Assembly (NCBI RefSeq): GCF_026914185.1
Contig: NC_070565.1
Location: forward strand, 2,170,001 to 2,234,000
Reading direction: 5' to 3'
Length of the DNA stretch: 64,000 nucleotides
Source of the DNA: Puccinia triticina
Lineage: Eukaryota; Basidiomycota; Pucciniomycetes; Pucciniales; Pucciniaceae
The position numbers and the translations under genes were made by a program. Every line of letters begins with the position of its first letter. Position 1 is the first letter of the stretch. The notes under the pieces are model-generated. The model saw nothing but the letters and a program-made list of their open reading frames with translations. It made no database searches and had not been told where the DNA came from. This document shows positions 25,710 to 37,373 of the stretch, in pieces.

Positions 25710-27045
25710 CACCAGGAAAAAAAAATAGTCACTTGATGACAAGTGACATCATGCCAGCTCCAGCGGGCTACCCACCATCTACCCACCATCTACCCATCAT
25801 CTACCCACCATCTACCCATCATCTACCCACCATCTACCCACCATCTAACCAGTTCAAGAATTTCCACAGGAGATCCTCAGTTTTTGCTGGGCACCACTGA
25901 TCCCCATTTCTGGTCAGCTGATACTCAGCTTTAGCTCCCAGATTATGCTCAGCTTTGGTGCCCAGCTCATGCTCAGCTTTGTTGCCCAGATCAGAACCAG
26001 TCCTGGCCCAGCTTATTTTCAGCTTTATTCCAGTCATGGCTCAGCTTAGACTCAGATTAGGAATATCATTGGCCCAGCCAATGCTCAGCTTTGGACCAGT
26101 ATTGGCTCAGCTGATTTTCAGCTTTGGATAAATCTCGGCCCAGCCAATGCTCAGATTCTGAGTCTGACCACTCCTGTAACAGATTATGCTCATCTGTGGA
26201 CTAGCCTTGGCTCAGCTGATGCTCAGCTGTGGAACAACCTTGGCTAAGACAATGCTCAGCTGTGGACCAGCCTTGGCTCAGCTGATGCTCAGCTGTGGAC
26301 CAGCCTTGGCTCAGCTGATGCTCAGCTGTGGACCAGCCTTGGCTCAGCTGATGCTCAGCTGTGGACCAGCCTTGGCTCAGCTGATGCTCAGCTGTGGACC
26401 AGCCTTGGCTCAGCTGATGCTCAGCTGTGGACCAGCCTTGGATCAGCTGATGCTCAGCTGTGGAACACCCTTGGCTCAGGTGATATTAATCTTTTGAATA
26501 GTCTCAAAAAATCTGATACTCAGCTTTGGAACAGCCTTGGCTCAGCCAATGCTCAGCTTGTACCGCATTGGCTCAGCCAATGCTCAGCTTTTGAAAATTT
26601 TTGGCCCAGCTGGTGTTAATCTTTGGAACAGTATTGTCCCAGCTGATCCTAAGCTCTGCATTAGCCTTTTTCAAGATGATGCTCAGCTTTGGACCATTGT
26701 TGGCTAAGCTGATGCTCAGATTTGGAATATTCTTGGTCCAGCTGACACTTGGATTTGTTTCAGGCTTGGAATATCCAATGCTCAGCTGTGGCCCAGGCTC
26801 AGCCAATGCTCAGCTTTGGCCCAGGCTCAGTCAATGCCTACTGCTCAGCTTATGATGAGCATCAGCTGTTCCTGGGAAAAAATTAGGATCAGCTGACTGT
26901 GCCACATTGAGTGCTCTGGTGCAGTCCTGCAAGCTCTACAAGTGCTGGTGGAGCAGACTTGGAGCAGCGCTGGAGTAGCTCTGGAGCAGAAACCAAAGCT
27001 GCATCATGTCACTTGCCATCAAGTGACTATTTTTTTTTCCTGGTG
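25710..27045. mobile_element. CACTA-like non-autonomous TIR element with minisatellite
   Basis: The near-perfect inverted ends begin CACCAGGAAAAAAAAATAGT and run about 44 bp. The flanking 3-bp TSD is AAA (25707-25709 and 27046-27048). A 3-bp TSD with CAC-starting ends fits the CACTA/EnSpm group, although CACCA replaces the canonical CACTA. No transposase is present. The interior has a CTACCCACCAT microsatellite at about 25770-25850 and CTCAGCT-rich degenerate repeats. It splits the Copia 1 RNase H coding sequence cleanly. Confidence 0.8.
26208..26480 (+). repeat. 33-bp minisatellite, about 8 units
   Basis: The unit begins GGCTCAGCTGATGCTCAGCT and continues GTGGACCAGCCTT. Because 33 is divisible by 3, the array stays open as an 11-residue protein repeat (LAQLMLSCGPA) over 26186-26497. 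Degenerate relatives of the unit extend across about 25900-26860. I regard the protein frame as a by-product. Confidence 0.85.
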
Positions 27046-27228
27046 AAAGGACCAGATGAAAAACTCAAGAACTTCGGATCAAATTTGAAAACAAAACACC
27101 TTGACATTAAAGTCAAATGGCTCCGCGACCTCAAGAATAACAATGAAATCAATGTTTTACTTATACCTTCTGAGGATATGATTGCCAACACTCTCACAAA
27201 GTCAAGCAACACAACTTCCCTCAATCGG

Positions 27229-28113
27229 TGTGGAACTCTGTCTGGTGCAGGCTGGCGGCAGTTGTGGGAGGGATGAGAGGATTTGATGGGGAAGTGCCCT
27301 CCGGGGATTTGGTCGGATAAGCTGTTGAGGATCAGTAGTAGCGGTTGGGGTTAATATTTTACAACGGCTGAGAAGGCGCGTCGGCGGTTAAGTTTACGAG
27401 AAAGGCTTGAGAATGATAACTACGTTGGGTAGTTGGAGAGAGCACGAGTGAGAGAGTAGGAGAATCTGGGGGAAGAGATTGGCAGAATCAAGAAGAAGAC
27501 TGAATTCAAACTCAATCTTGCTGGAGATCAGGAAGGTTCGGGATATTATATGTAATTGGAAGATTGGCGCCTCGTGGCGGAACAGGAAATCAGAAGAACG
27601 TTGAAAGGTCCTTTTTGGATCAATAAGCTCAAAACACAGGCACGTTGACAGTGCCTCTCGGATCAAGATCAGGAGAATCGTTGATAGAATTCCTAATGGG
27701 ATCAGAAGGGTTCTATGCCCCCCCTTTGTCTAAGTTCGACTTGAACTTAGACTTCCAGGAGGGCGCCGCGCACTGCGGGGCCCATCATCATGCCCCGCGC
27801 GCCCAAACAACAGACAACCAAAACCAACAGCAACAAAACAAAAAGAAACAAAAGAAAAGCAACACAACAGAATTAAAGCCAACCCTCCAACGCGCGCATA
27901 GAGAAAGAAAAACAGTAAGCATAAGAAGAAAATAAAAGAAAAGCACTCAAAAATAGCACAAAGGAAAGAAAACAACACATAAATGAAAAAAAAACCTGAT
28001 ACGCCACGATGCCACGCGCCATGAGTGATTTTACTGCCTTGAAGATCTAATCTTGAGGTCCTTCCATGTGCCAAATGAAACACTGTTCCCGCGTGTACCA
28101 AGCTGGATACCAC
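27229..28113 (+). mobile_element. Solo LTR (TGTGGAACTC family), copy 2, in Copia 1
   Basis: Starts TGTGGAACTCTGTCTGGTGC and ends GGATACCAC. It is flanked by ATCGG at 27224-27228 and 28114-28118 (or by TCGG if the terminal A is counted as part of the LTR). Its removal restores the last codons of Copia 1 pol. It is related to 1873-2623 through shared ends and central blocks, with large indels between the copies (885 against 751 bp). Confidence 0.82.
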
Positions 28114-28166
28114 ATCGGCTGAAAGACAAATGTTTCTTGATGCATTACCCACCAAGTTGAGGGGGG

Positions 28167-28879
28167 TGTTGAAACTTGCGGTCAACTCATCTTGCGCGGA
28201 GCTTTCCGCACTTCGTGCTTTGTGCGCTCCACGCAGTTCATGTTTGCGCAAATCTGATCTCATCTTCTTTAACCTAATAATCAATAACTTGTATTGGCTC
28301 TCCGGCTCTTGCTATCACCTCACCGGATCACCACCCAATTCCTTGACTCCTTAGGGGACTCATATCTCCGGTCAACGCTCCTCAGAATCGCATCAAGATC
28401 AAGACTAACTCATCAAGGCTCACCTCCCCTTGCTCACGCCTTTTTCAACAAGTCCCCAAAGCATTAACTCGGACCCCCTTTCTTGCTTCCAACTTGGTGA
28501 GAAATGCATCGACGCATTTCCGACTCATTCCCCAATTGATCATCAAACTAACTCAGTCCCTTTCTTTAGTCCTAGTCTGTCTGATCTCTCTTTGCTCATC
28601 TTCTTATCCTGTCATAGTGTTACCTATTACATATAGGGTTTGTCTATTTCATCTTTTTTCTTATTCTTATCCTTGTGTCCTCAAGCTAATCCTCACCTCA
28701 TTCAGTTATCCCATCTCGTGTCCAATCCTTATCCCAAGTTGTTTATTTACATTATCTATCAGATCATATCGGGTTAGCTTTCTTTTATCTCTGTTATTTC
28801 CTTTCAAACTTCTTATTGATTGTTGTTTATTTTCCAGTTCTGGTTTTGTTTTCAGTAATCTCAAATCTTAGGTTCTTTA
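28167..28879 (+). repeat. Copia 1 3' LTR
   Basis: Preceded by the polypurine tract GAGGGGGG at 28159-28166. It matches the 5' LTR at 19700-20404 with scattered differences in the first half and near-identity in the second. Confidence 0.9.
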
Positions 28880-28884
28880 AGTCT

Positions 28885-31800
28885 GCATCTCATTAAGCTT
28901 TCAATTTGTCCTCTACACTGATTAAGGAGTCTATCATTAACTTCTTCTTTAGATGGGTTGTTGTACATACAATCTATCCTCTTTTTCTGGCGCAAGCACC
29001 ATTCTGTGGCAGCTTCTTTGGTAGGGTCAAAGTAGTCTGTTTCAAAAGCTTGGCGCTTTTCAGTTCTCCAGATTCTGGTTCCCCATTCTTCTTTGATAAG
29101 CTCTTTCCACGCACTCCAGCTTTGTTCACCTACTTCCTCTCCTTTGGTGATGAACCAATCTGCAGCCACACCCTCAAAGAGTCTAAGCATCCTGGAAATA
29201 ACTGCTTCCTTGTCTGCGCGGTAGGATCTTAACATATGATCAACGGTCCTGATGAAGTTCATATGATCATATTCTCCTTTGCCGCCAAACTTAGGCCAGT
29301 CTTTGATTGGGGGCATTAATTTATTTATCTCAACCATGTCAAGTGTTTTGTAAGGAGTGTTCTGGCGTGGATTATTTTTCTGGGGAGGGACAGAGTTACG
29401 CATAAAAGGGTTATTATGCCGGGGAACTTCTGCTTGAGGTGTGTAGTGTGGTTCACTCTGTTGTTTTCTCTCTTGATAAGCCTGGCTGCCATATGAGGCA
29501 TTTTTGCCACGCTCCTGAGCCCCTGGGGGAGGAGTCTGATTATCATTAAGATAACTGTTGGCATCCTTCAGATGTGGAGGAATGTCTCTTTGAGTACCAT
29601 CACTGCACCTCAACTTGGGTACGGGAGCGTAGTTTTCTGCAATATGGGGAATATTACAAGAGGCTTGGATTTTGATATCAGATGTTGATTTCAAAATCTT
29701 GATTTCCGCAGAAAGCGTAGAAATCTGAGACGTAAAATTCTTCGTAAGAGCATGAATTTTTTCATCCATGTTGGCATTGAGCTGTAAGATTAATTCCTTA
29801 ATCTCAAAGTTCTCTGCTTTTTGTTTGGCAAAGTGTTCTTTTTCCAACCTGGTCACTATCTGATCAGCGGTAGAATTAAGCACAGCAGCAGAGTTCCTGG
29901 AATACTGTAAGATCTCAGACACATCATATTTTGTGTCATCTGTAGTATTTTTAATGCTCTCACAATCCTTACCAATCTCAACGATTATCTCACAATGTTT
30001 AGTGGGCAACTCAAGGGGCAAAGGACTCTCCAATTTCTGGAGGACCAACAAGGCTCTGGAATTGATACCTTCTTTTACTTCTTTCAAGCTATTATCAATA
30101 CTATTTACAATGGATTTAAGATTAATCTCGCTGTTATGATCTAGAGTGGAAAGGTTGACGTTGATAGCGTCGAGGGAGTCAAAAAGAGAAGTAAGAATAC
30201 CAAGATCTATTCAATGTTCTTGTAGAGATTCTGTCAGCCTTAGAGTCATCACAGCTGACCTAAAAGCTGCCTGTTCTACCTTTTTTACATATAAATTACT
30301 TTATATCCTTTTCATCTTAAGAGATAACCTTGTTTTGACTTCATATTCTGTTTCCTCACGTAATTTTAACCCTAGTTACACGCGCATGCGCAGTTGTGAC
30401 GTGTCAGCGCTACCAGGCGCGCCAAACCACATGTACATATGTAAATTACATAAGCAAACTGTGAAAATTTTTGTAGTCAGGATCCCCCTTTCCTGAGGCG
30501 GATCCACAGACTTCAGCACACCAGAACCACCCCCCAGATAACCCCAGGATCACCACCAAAGAGATTACTATACTCCCAGTATACCTACCGTCACAGGCGC
30601 CTAGGATATTGACAGTAAGTAACCTCTTTCACTGAACCTTGTTTATCTCAGAGGTACAACTCTGTGTCTTGCTTGATCTTCTCTTTCTGCTGGTTCTACC
30701 TTCTTTTTGATCACAGGGCTGTCCCTCCAAATCTACTGGCCTTTGCCTCCATCTTGATCACAGGGCTGTCCCTCCAATTCTACTGGCCTTTGCCTCAAAT
30801 CTAGGTTAAAGGGCTGTCCCTTAGGTTTCCCTTTAAGAACCTTGACTATCCAGAAGGAAGCTAAAAAATTGTGGCTGGATTAAACTTATCTAATCCAGAT
30901 ACCCTCCTGAGAGGAAGCTGTAGCACTTCTTAGCACAGATTAGCAGCACTCTTCTGAAGAGTAGCATTGCCAGTGGACGTGCATTCCCACTAGAATAACC
31001 TAGTACTTCTCTTCATCTTGATCTTGCTCTGGTTTCCCTTTCTCTCTTTCTCTCTTTCTCTTATAGTTGTATTGTCTTTATCCCAAGAAATCCAACTATT
31101 GCCCCCCCATTTCTTGTGTCCTGCTTTCACTATAGAGACTCAGGCTCACAGATTCACTGCAATTTGTAGCAGATTGGTTGTTCTCTTCCACTGAGCCGGA
31201 TCGTCAAAGTTGATTGAACTCAAGCTCAAACTGCGATTCTTGCCGCCTTCAATCTTCTTCAATTTCATCACCGTCTTCTTTGGCTGGGCTGGGAAGTGGA
31301 AGTTTTTGGCTTCCCAGGGGTTCCATCTCTTGACGAGGGCTTCGATCTTGTGGTTCTCCATGAGTTTCTGGAGGGCCTTCTGGGATTCTTGAGCCGTAGT
31401 GAGCAAAGCTTGCAGCCCGGCTGTCGCACCGTTGTTCGCGATTGCTAGGTACTGCTTCCAAGTACTCACGTGCTCTCTGGCCCGGAGTTTGATCTGCTCC
31501 TCCTTCAAAAGGGTCTTGATCTCGGGAGTGATGGGGCATGTGCGGATAGGAGCCAATGAGGTAGGGCAGAGTTCGTTGATCTTGTCGATCTCCATAGCGG
31601 ACTTGTTTGGCTCGGTCGGACGAGGACTGTCCTTGGATGGAGGAAGGATCTTGGAGGGAGCCGGGGTAGAAGCTGGGGTAGCGGGCATCGGGTCCTTGCG
31701 GGTGATTGTGGTGACCCGCATCCTCTTGACCCGGTCTTGCAGCTCCTTTGCCGCCGCGAGCTCACGTTCGAGGTGGGAGTGGCCCTCGTAGTTTGGGACA

Positions 31801-32330
31801 AGTTGATCTGGTTTTTTTGTTAACCATGATGAGTGATCGGTTTGTTGGAAGGAGGGTAAGTTTTTTTGGGGAAAGATTTGACTTACTAGTGGGGCTTTTG
31901 TCAGTGGTTGAAGCTGTCGGGGCGGGATTTGGGTTATTGACGGGAGTCTCGGCGGCTATGCTGGCAGACACTATAGGGTGGATGAGAGTGGAGGGTGAGA
32001 TTAGTTCCACGTAGATAAGTCAATCGGGGAAATTAAGAGCTATAGAGGAAAGGACTTACTCTTGGCGCAGTATTTGGTGTCGTAGAAAGCTTTCTTCTTA
32101 GCTTTGGCTTCTTGGCGGTATTGTTAGATTTTGAGGAGGGTGTTGAGGTCCTCTTCTTTGCAGATATGGGCGTGGTAGGCGGCGAGGATGATTTTTTTCT
32201 CGGGGGTGAGCTGTTCTCATGGGGTGGGTTGGTAGTCGTGGAGTTTGGCTTCTTTGCGCAAGCGCAGCAGTTTCAGGTAATACTGGATTAATTCGGTGTT
32301 TTCCTGTAAATTCACTGGAAAAAAACACGC
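28885..32330 (-). pseudogene. Gypsy 1 gag, interrupted by a solo LTR
   Basis: On the minus strand the readable order is as follows. An N-terminal charged region (EEDLNTLLKI, AYHAHICKE) near 32110-32330 has a TGA at 32217-32219. A coiled-coil-like stretch with Pro/Thr-rich sequence follows at about 31800-31156. After the solo LTR at 30232-31150, the main Gag core continues from 30226 to 28885 (MLRLFEGVAADWFITKG, WSAWKELIKEEWGTR, CLRQKKRIDCMY). The frame shifts by one base near 30210, and others occur between 31780 and 32060. Gag continues at 19694 on the far side of Copia 1. Assembles the particle in the family; dead here. Confidence 0.72.
30232..31150 (+). mobile_element. Solo LTR (LTR E family) in Gypsy 1 gag
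   Basis: Starts TGTCAGCCTTAGAGTCATCA and ends CTCAGGCTCACA. It has a perfect TSD GATTC (30227-30231 and 31151-31155). Duplicated CACAGGGCTGTCCCTCCAA blocks lie near 30715 and 30760. The same family appears at the window end (63633 onward) and in the composite at 11853-13001. Confidence 0.88.
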
Positions 32331-32492
32331 TACAAAAGTCAGAAATTAGACTTAAAATTTTGTTTATATATTTTTGTAATTTTAGTTGAATTTTTGACGA
32401 AGAAAATGACTAACTTGGATGAATTTTTAGGGTTTTTGGTTTGATTTTGGCGTAAAAAGTAGAAAAAAGGTGATTTTTTGTCAGTTTTAATA

Positions 32493-32692
32493 GGGGGTTT
32501 CAAACATGGTGCGGGTCCTGTTTCAGCAACCCCAAATTCAGGAAATTGGTGCAACTGCAACACACCCTGCATACCTGAACCCAATTTCACCCAAAAGAAA
32601 TGCAGAAATAATTTAAAAAGAAATTGAGCAGGAACTTTGTTTTCCTGGATTGGGTTTCCTGAACTAGGACCTGCACCATGTTTGAAACCCCC
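32493..32692. mobile_element. MITE with GGGGGTTTCAAA ends, 200 bp
   Basis: The terminal inverted repeats begin GGGGGTTTCAAACATGGTGC. TA is duplicated at 32491-32492 and 32693-32694. It lies in the Gypsy 1 leader between LTR B and gag. It shares the 12-bp start of its ends with the MITE at 48558-48772, so they belong to one TA-targeting family. Confidence 0.78.
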
Positions 32693-32850
32693 TAATGTTT
32701 TTAAAGGCGTAAAAAATTCAGAGAGTAGTGAGAATATTTTTATGTTTTTTTGAGTATATTTTGGAAATTTTTTGACGTAAAAATTTAACATTTATAAGGG
32801 CTCTTTCTTTCAAATGAATTTGAAGGAAATTTCCCGGCCAGACCCCCAAT

Positions 32851-34515
32851 TGTCAGCCTACGTGATGCCGAGGATATTGTCCTTCTAGCTACACGTGGTG
32901 CAAAGCAAAAGATTAGAGTTATAAAACTCTAAGACAAGGTTATAAGGGATAATTCCAACGTAATTGTTGGGAATTATGGCGTAAGAAATAGGGCAATTTG
33001 GGCCAATTAGACGTAATAAAATTGATATAATTAATTTTAGGAGGGGCCTGATAAATCAGGGGTGTTTAACCCCTCTAGAATGAAGAACTGGGGCCTGTAA
33101 ACAGGGGTGTTTCAAATCCCAGAAAGAAATGGCGGAGAATCTCAAGAGAAGGGGTTTAAACTTACTAGTATAAGACCCTAGAGTCACTTGAGGTTCTTCA
33201 GGCGTGAAGTTGGGCAGTTGGAGGCGCTCAGAGGAGGTAATCTTGAGGGCAGGGTGGTTACTGGACAGCTTCAGGGCGGAAATTGGGGCTAAAAATCACA
33301 AAAGTAGGTATTTTACCTGGCAAATCACAGGCTATTGAGGCTGTTGAAGGCAGGTACAATTCTAGTAGGTAATGTAAAGCTGGGGAATCTCCTTTTGGGC
33401 GGAGAAAGGGCCTTTTTATAGCCTAGGCAGGCCTCCAGGGGCGCCCAGGGGACAGGGGGACACTTGTAGGCGCATTCTGAGGCGATTTGGTTGCGCTAGA
33501 AGGCGCTGTGGGTCGTGGAACCTTGGGGCTTGGACAAAAGGGTTGCCAAGGAACATTTACAGAGGTTCTGCCTGATTTTACACATGCCTTACACGTCATG
33601 GGGGCTGGTTTGGGGATTCTGTGACGCTCATTTCCGTGGAAATGTGCCACAGAAGGTACTAGAACTGGCTTCTGTGCACTTGTACACGTGCAAGCAGTGC
33701 TTTATACATGTTCTGGAGGCGCTTATTAAGTGCTCCAGTTCATTTGACCCCTTCTACATATTTACTACAGTTGTAATTTACACGTAGTGAGGCTTGGGAG
33801 AAGCTGGGGTGCTTTCTAGTGTCTCCTGTGCACGTTGCAAGAGCCTTTTTCCATCTAGAATGTTTTCATATTGGATGAAGTGGTAATTACATCTTGTTTG
33901 GTGATTAATTACATGTGTACAAGACATAGAACACATGTAATCTTGCTATTGGGGCGTATTCTGGCCCATTCTTGCTTACTGGTAACCTGAGCGCTTTGGT
34001 TGCGGGCTAGTTTATGCATTATGCATATATGTACACTATGAGCGCGGGCTTGAGCTCTAGGCAACAGAGCACGCAGGCTTGGGGGTGCCACGCAACAAAT
34101 AAAGCCATCTTTTAAACTATACACAACACCTCAGTTACATCACTGTAAATGGGTGAAAACATATGTACTTATATATATATATGCATACAAGTGCATCCAC
34201 GCAGGGTGTGATGCACTTGCGTAAACTTTGAAGTTAGTTTACACAAGGAAGGGGTAATAATTAAGGGTACGTGTAAGTGAGGAAGTGAGGTACCCTAGGT
34301 TATTTTACCCGTAGAATAAGAATCTTCTATAATATTTTACTTATTAATTACATAAAGCTGAGTAATCAATTATTTATGTATGTTTTTTAATGTTTTTGCG
34401 TAGTTTTACATATGTAGGAGTAATAATGTCTCTTTCATATGTAACACTACTTTTTATGGTTTTTATTTGTATTATTTCTATGTCACGGTGGCTCTGCCAT
34501 AGTAGCCAGCTGACA
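32851..34515 (-). repeat. Gypsy 1 5' LTR (LTR B)
   Basis: Intact TGTCAGC...GCTGACA ends; 1665 bp, the same length as LTR A. On the minus strand it is followed by ATTGGGGGTCTGGCCGGGAA, whose TGGGGG part is a plausible tRNA primer-binding site. I could not match it to a tRNA. Confidence 0.85.
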
Positions 34516-37315
34516 AGAGGCGTCAGTGTTGAGAACAAAGGGCGCAAAAGGTTTTGGATGTTTCAACGGGATCGTATCGGCTAGTTGTTTCTTGAGTTTG
34601 CGGAAGGCGTGTTCTTGACTCCCCTCCCACGTTATTCTCGAGTGTCGTCGCGGTGATCCTTGTGTATGCTGGTACAGGGGGGTCGCAATTTTAGAGAAAT
34701 CCTTAATAAACCTCTTATAATAAGTGGCCAAGTTAAGGAAACCTCTTACCTCTGTAATATCCTTTGGTACTGGCCATTCTAAGATTTTATTGACTTTCTT
34801 CTGTTCAGCCCAAATACCGTCGCCGCTTACTAAGTGGCCTAAGAATATGAGATCAGATTTTCCCCAGACGCACTTTTTAGTCGACACAACCAAATCTTAT
34901 TTTTTTAACAGTTTGAATATCTTACGCAGATGAGCCTTATGTTCCTTGGGGCTTTTTGAGTATACTATAACGTCGTCCAGGTATACTAACGCGAACTTCC
35001 CAAGGGCTTCCCTGAGGATCGTGTTCATCATTGATTGGAACGTTGCCGGTGTGTTACACAACCCAAAAGGCATTACCAGGAATTCGTAAGAACCGTTACG
35101 TGTCGCGAATGTTGTTTTTGGAATTGATTCTTCTGACAGTTTAACTTGCCAGAATCCGGATTTCAGGTCAATACTGCTAAAGATTTCTGTGCCTTCTAAA
35201 AATTGATATGTGTTGTCAATTCGCGGAAGCGGGTACGAGTTCTTTACCGTTAGCGCATTAAGCTTACAATAATCCACGCATACACAATTGGAACCGTCCG
35301 ATTTCTTCACAAGAATTAACGGCGCTGACCACAGTGATTTTGATGGCTGGATGATACCATTGTGCAGGGCTTCTTTGACAAAGATTTCAATTAGTTGATG
35401 TTTGTGGGGAGAGTAAGGCCGCCCATGAACTTTAACAGGAGCATGCTTACTCGTATCAATTACATGTTCAAATTCCTTATCTTTTGGTAGACCAAAAATT
35501 TTGCGGAAGCACTCCGGTGCTGTTTCATATGCAACTTGGTGAAATTCGTTTGTGAATTCTTTCCCGTCCACAATTAAAGAATTAAGGCCATTCCGGGGGC
35601 GGTTAGTGGAGTTATAAGGCCGCACATAAACAGCTTTACCTTCATTATCAATGAAACTGTAGCTTAGATCGTCATAGTCCGGAACCCCTTTGGTTAGACA
35701 GAGCCATGGCAAACCTAGGATTAAGTCCATCTTGGGGAGACAGATCAAGAAGGCCTTGACTTCAGTGCAGTTTTTGTCAATACACAATTGAAAAAGACCT
35801 TTATATTTAACGGTATCCACAGTGCCGTTGGCTAGTCAAACGTTTCGTGGTGGGATCTGAATCAACTTGATTTCCTGTTGTTCATGTAATTCAAGGGCGA
35901 CTTGAAGGTCCAAATAGATTGCTCCGGCACCGGAATCAATAATTGTGTTGCAGATAATACCACTGATACCAAACTCGTAGTGGGGGAGAGATTTTTCAGG
36001 GCCAATGTTGTAGAGTGTTAAGTCAGAGTGTAATGGTAGCTCGGGCGGCGAGTCTCCCATCCACACAATGCTGGATTGATCTGATAGGGAACTGACTTTG
36101 CTCCTGTAGGATTCTGTGTTCAAGAAGAGTTGATGCCAGTCCATGTATTCAATACCTGGACCTCTTAGTTTCTTCTGGGTTAGGTCCAGGGAGTCCACAA
36201 ATTTCCTCTTCTTTGATGGGCCAGGTCGTGCTTCAATATCAGCGTAGTTGAGTTGGAGTTCACAAGTCAGGCCATGCGCTTTAGCGCCTGGGATAAAGTA
36301 TTGGGCTTGGGGGTTGAGTTTGGACTCTAGCTTCTTGACAAGTATCTGGCTATCTCTCTTGCGTTCAACCAAATCCCATAAGATCCGATTCATTTGGGCA
36401 ATAGATGCATTGAACTTCCTTTCAATGTTCCTGGCAATTTGATCCAAACCCTCCTTGATATGGTTTTGACGTTCGGAGAAGGAGAGGCTAGGTGGCTTGA
36501 TAAGGAATAGCTCGTTCCGGGGCGACTCTTTGTTGGAGTCGTGCTCATTGAGGTCAATAAGATTGAGCATTGGTCAAGACTTGTTCTTGTTGTTCTTATA
36601 TTTTAGTTTTTGGGGAGAAGGACAGTCTTTAGAAAGGTGTCCTACATTATTACAGTTATAGCACCAAGCTTTACTCACATCTACAGTGTCCAGGTCCATA
36701 GGGACTGTTTGGTTCACCGTAGAACCTTGTCAGAAGTGAGAGCTGGAGGCGGTGCTTGCTGATCGCAGGTGATTAGGGGTGAATGTTTTCTTGAAGGGAG
36801 TGAACGGGGCGGAGGAGCGGCTAGTGAAGCCTCCTTTGCTTGCGGGCCCATGGGAGCTGGTCCGCGTGATGCGCTCATTATCCCTTAAGGACTTACATAG
36901 CTCCTCCAGGTTCTTGGTTTTTTCCATCATTACACGTTGTTTCACTGGTTCAGGAGCTTCTCCTTGAATTGACTCCAGGGGATATTGCTGGCGCCTTCTT
37001 CTCGGATGAGTTGGAACCACCATGATTCCGCCTTGTCCTTCATACACTCTGCTGCCGCCAAGGCCCATTGGTCTTCCAGATAGCTTTGGCTGTGGAGGGC
37101 GGTCTTGATTTTTGATATCCATATCTCGGGATTGTTCTTTCCGTTGAACTCAGGGAGTCTAGTGCTTATGGTTTCCACCCTGGGGGAGCTGGTGGCTGGT
37201 GGCGGTTAGCTTCAGCAACACTAACACGCATATTGAGGTTGTTTAACTGACCTCACATTTCGGCAATGATTTGGTCTCGGGGGTCTGCGGCGTCCATGTT
37301 AACGTTGACGTCCAT
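34516..37315 (-). pseudogene. Gypsy 2 gag-pol, truncated at RNase H
   Basis: A second Gypsy family on the minus strand. The start is MDVNVNMDAADPRDQ at 37315. Gag has STRLPEFNGKNNPEIWISKI and AESWWFQL, followed by a CCHC knuckle CYNCNNVGHLSKDC near 36660. The protease-like site is IIDSGAGAIYL. RT carries PLILVKKSDGS, DLKSGFWQVKL and KFALVYLDDVIVYS (YLDD, near 34970). RNase H stops at VLNTDAS exactly where Gypsy 1 LTR B begins (34515). Stops: TGA at 37253-37255, 36730-36732, 36574-36576 and 35836-35838, plus TAA at 34897-34899 and one frame change in gag near 37185. Integrase is missing. On the far side of Gypsy 1 (below 13896) I found no continuation. Confidence 0.8.
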
Positions 37316-37373
37316 CCTTATTATCACGGTAGCGGAGGAGGATCCTTTGGAGCTAGCTTTATAATAATAGTAA

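Larger units (their letters stand above)
20438..28160 (+). pseudogene. Copia 1 gag-pol, one frame with four TGA stops and three insertions
   Basis: The polyprotein starts MSDGEIKGLAQ at 20438. Order: Gag (MDNYTHWRRRVFNFLDVVK), a Cys/His segment near 21178, protease FILDSGSSAHMV, GAG-pre-integrase, and integrase with HLDLIGP, TIHSDRGSEF and SDAYTPQQNGLAERFNRTIL (the D, D and E blocks). RT follows with MRQFDVKSAFLYAPLKEELY and FFHVDDLIVVG, then RNase H with ITLSSTEAELNAL. The C-terminus ends CFLMHYPPS just before the purine tract. After subtracting the inserts and one TSD copy each, the frame never shifts. The only lesions besides the inserts are TGA at 21755-21757, 22577-22579, 22970-22972 and 25425-25427. 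At the first and third, Arg fits the family sequence. Confidence 0.88.
19700..28879 (+). mobile_element. Copia retrotransposon (Copia 1), inserted in Gypsy 1 gag
   Basis: This complete Copia element has a 5' LTR at 19700-20404, an internal gag-pol, a purine tract at 28159-28166 and a 3' LTR at 28167-28879. A perfect 5-bp TSD AGTCT (19695-19699 and 28880-28884) flanks it. The Gypsy 1 gag reading frame is continuous across the removed element. It hosts three later insertions: 22982-24597, 25710-27045 and 27229-28113. Removing them leaves about 5.3 kb, the usual Copia size. Confidence 0.92.
13896..34515 (-). mobile_element. Gypsy chromovirus (Gypsy 1) with nested elements
   Basis: This is an LTR retrotransposon on the minus strand. 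Two LTRs of identical length (1665 bp) bound it at 13896-15560 and 32851-34515. The flanking 5-mers are AGAGT (13891-13895) and AGAGG (34516-34520), a 4/5 match to a TSD. A purine-rich tract precedes the 3' LTR at about 15561-15572. Gag lies at about 32330-28885, then pol at about 19694-15630. Gag is split by a 9.2-kb Copia element, and the leader holds a solo LTR and a MITE. Removing nested DNA leaves about 7 kb of internal sequence, normal for Gypsy. The right end abuts a second Gypsy pol (34516 onward). Confidence 0.85.

Noticed and set aside
26186..26497. Secreted or membrane repeat protein LAQLMLSCGPA
   Set aside because: Explained by a 33-bp minisatellite inside a TIR element; no promoter or conserved start.
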